Shown: piece by piece, positions 5,725-6,586 of the stretch | How positions within the stretch are numbered: position 1 is the stretch's first letter | Layout of the letters: every line of letters begins with the position of its first letter | Assembly: GCA_937893735.1 (NCBI GenBank) | Contig: CALBGD010000185.1 | Coordinates: 1-6,586 of the forward strand | Direction: 5' to 3' | Length of the DNA stretch: 6,586 nucleotides | From: an uncultured Clostridia bacterium | GTDB taxonomy: Bacteria > Bacillota > Clostridia > Oscillospirales > Ruminococcaceae | Position numbers and translations under genes: made by a program | The notes under the pieces: model-generated | Database searches by the model: none | Seen by the model: only the letters and a program-made list of their open reading frames with translations | Told to the model about the DNA's origin: nothing

Positions 5725-6586
5725 TCAAACTCCGAACAGAGCCTTGATCTTGTCTTCTTCCAGCTTTGCGCCGATCACGCACATTCTGCCGGTAACGTCA
5801 GCGGAACCGGTACGCACTTCGTACTCCTCAGGGACGAAATCGAAGTGGTACCAGACGCCGTCTGCGCCTGCAACGATACCCTTTGCACGGAGCACGGAGC
5901 CGTATTCCTCGCCGGACAGCTTGGAAAGAGCGTTCTCGAGCTCTTCGCGGGTGAACTTCTTCGCAGTCTCAACGCCGAAATTCGAGAATACCTCGTCAGC
6001 GTCATGACCGTGGTGGTGATGGTGATGATGTCCGCAGCCGCACTCGCCGTCGTGATCGTGGTGGTGCTCGTGCTCGTCATGTTCATGGTCGTGATGGCAG
6101 CACTCGTGGTCGTCATCATCGTCGTCATCGTGGTGATGATGGTGCTCATGATCGTGTTCATCATGGTCATCATCGTCATCGTGATGGTGGTGATGATCAT
6201 GGTCGTGATCGTGGTGGCAGCACTCGTCCTCATCGTCATGATGGTGGGAATGTCCGCAAACCGGGCATATATCCTCGTCCTTGAGCAGTTCCTCGGCAAA
6301 TGTGTTCTTTATCTCCATTGCCTCGAGTATCTGCTTGCCGTTTATCTGATCCCACGGAGTTGTAACGATAGTAGCGTGCTCGTTGAGCTGACGAATCATT
6401 GCAACAGCCTCTGCGAGCTTCTCCTCGGAGAGCTTCTGGGAACGGCTGAGAATTATCGTCTTGGCGGTCTCGACCTGATTCTTGTAGAACTCGCCGAAGT
6501 TCTTCATATACATCTTGATCTTGGAAGCGTCAACAACTGTTGTATAGGTGTTGAGCACTATCTCATCGCTGTGAACGTTCATAACG
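5725..6586 (-). CDS. COG0523/CobW-family GTPase with His-rich metal-binding linker, N-terminus beyond window
   Basis: The frame is open to the right edge (a Val codon precedes the Met at 6580-6582), so this is the 3' part of a longer gene. The visible part begins where CobW-type proteins have the strand after Walker B: TYTTVVDASKIKMYM, then NQVETAKTIILSRSQKL, the normal site of the NKxD motif (here SRSQ), then IRQLNEHATIV. P-loop and CxCC motif would lie outside. Counting from that Met, a linker of residues 106-193 starts with CPVCGH and continues as an almost pure His/Asp/Glu/Cys tract. It ends at a CobW C-terminal domain (about 198-285) with FTREELENALSKL, VLRAKGIV and a final CVIGAKLEEDKIKALF. 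Such His-rich COG0523 proteins are linked to zinc or other transition-metal trafficking. First visible gene of the operon; its promoter is not in the window. Metal identity is not decidable. Confidence 0.85.
   Translation of the reverse strand, partial: VMNVHSDEIVLNTYTTVVDASKIKMYMKNFGEFYKNQVETAKTIILSRSQKLSEEKLAEAVAMIRQLNEHATIVTTPWDQINGKQILEAMEIKNTFAEELLKDEDICPVCGHSHHHDDEDECCHHDHDHDHHHHHDDDDDHDEHDHEHHHHHDDDDDDDHECCHHDHEHDEHEHHHDHDGECGCGHHHHHHHGHDADEVFSNFGVETAKKFTREELENALSKLSGEEYGSVLRAKGIVAGADGVWYHFDFVPEEYEVRTGSADVTGRMCVIGAKLEEDKIKALFGV
6004..6252 (-). repeat. His/Asp-rich coding tract with a 120-base internal duplication
   Basis: This stretch encodes 83 residues, 39 of them His, with Asp/Glu runs and three Cys pairs (CC, CC, CGC); a CPVC lies just before it. 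Two similar blocks start with ECCHHDH exactly 40 residues (120 bases) apart, at residues 120 and 160 counted from the Met at 6582. The DNA is a low-complexity series of CAC/CAT and GAC/GAT codons, so replication slippage and length variation are likely. Frame is kept throughout. Confidence 0.85.

Noticed and set aside
6004..6252. CRISPR or satellite-like array suggested by the regular repeats
   Set aside because: There are no constant repeats separated by unique spacers; the periodicity comes from His and Asp codons in an open reading frame.
5775..6299. 174-codon minus-strand frame rich in Thr, Ile and Met within the His-rich gene
   Set aside because: It is the frame-shifted reading of the CAC/GAT repeats; the His-rich frame is continuous with conserved CobW segments on both sides.
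6580..6582. Met at 6580-6582 as the true start of the His-rich protein
   Set aside because: The frame is open upstream to the edge, no Shine-Dalgarno can be seen, and a CobW-family protein starting here would lack its whole P-loop half.

Overview
The window looks like chromosomal DNA from a Gram-positive anaerobe of the Clostridia. A Ruminococcus-like gut or rumen Firmicute fits best, but that is an inference from protein style, strong AAGGAGG-type ribosome binding sites, A+T-rich promoter DNA and moderate G+C. No taxonomic marker gene is present.

Layout. (1) Positions 1-704, minus strand: an AraC-family regulator with a cupin-like sensor region and the first part of its DNA-binding domain. 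Its C-terminus runs off the left edge. Its start is odd: the open frame has no ATG, GTG or TTG before the conserved cupin motif. (2) Positions 705-777: a compact divergent control region. It holds a very good sigma-A promoter for the regulator, a weaker overlapping promoter for the right-hand gene, and a tandem repeat that could be the regulator's operator. (3) Positions 778-2322, plus strand: a cytoplasmic GH13 alpha-glucosidase/oligo-glucosidase-type enzyme, probably the regulator's target. (4) Positions 2332-2359: a terminator hairpin between convergent genes. (5) Positions 2374-6586, minus strand: a tightly packed operon. In transcription order it runs: a COG0523/CobW-type GTPase with a very histidine-rich, probably metal-binding linker (5' end beyond the window); a second COG0523-like P-loop protein fused to a TIGR03943/DUF1980-type domain; mtnA (methylthioribose-1-phosphate isomerase); and mtaD (5'-methylthioadenosine/S-adenosylhomocysteine deaminase).

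How the genes may work together. The left half is a local sugar-use module: an AraC-type sensor facing an intracellular alpha-glucoside hydrolase. The right half joins two probable metal-handling GTPases to two enzymes of methylthioadenosine salvage. MtaD would deaminate MTA to methylthioinosine, a phosphorylase not seen here would release methylthioribose-1-phosphate, and MtnA would isomerise that to methylthioribulose-1-phosphate. The second GTPase and mtnA overlap by one base, and mtnA and mtaD are 12 bases apart, so co-transcription is very likely. Since MtaD is a metal-dependent amidohydrolase, metal supply to the salvage pathway is an attractive but unproven link. The least ordinary items are the GTPase-TIGR03943 fusion with degenerate nucleotide-binding motifs, the 83-residue His/Asp/Cys tract with its 40-residue internal duplication, their linkage to MTA salvage, and the missing start codon of the regulator.
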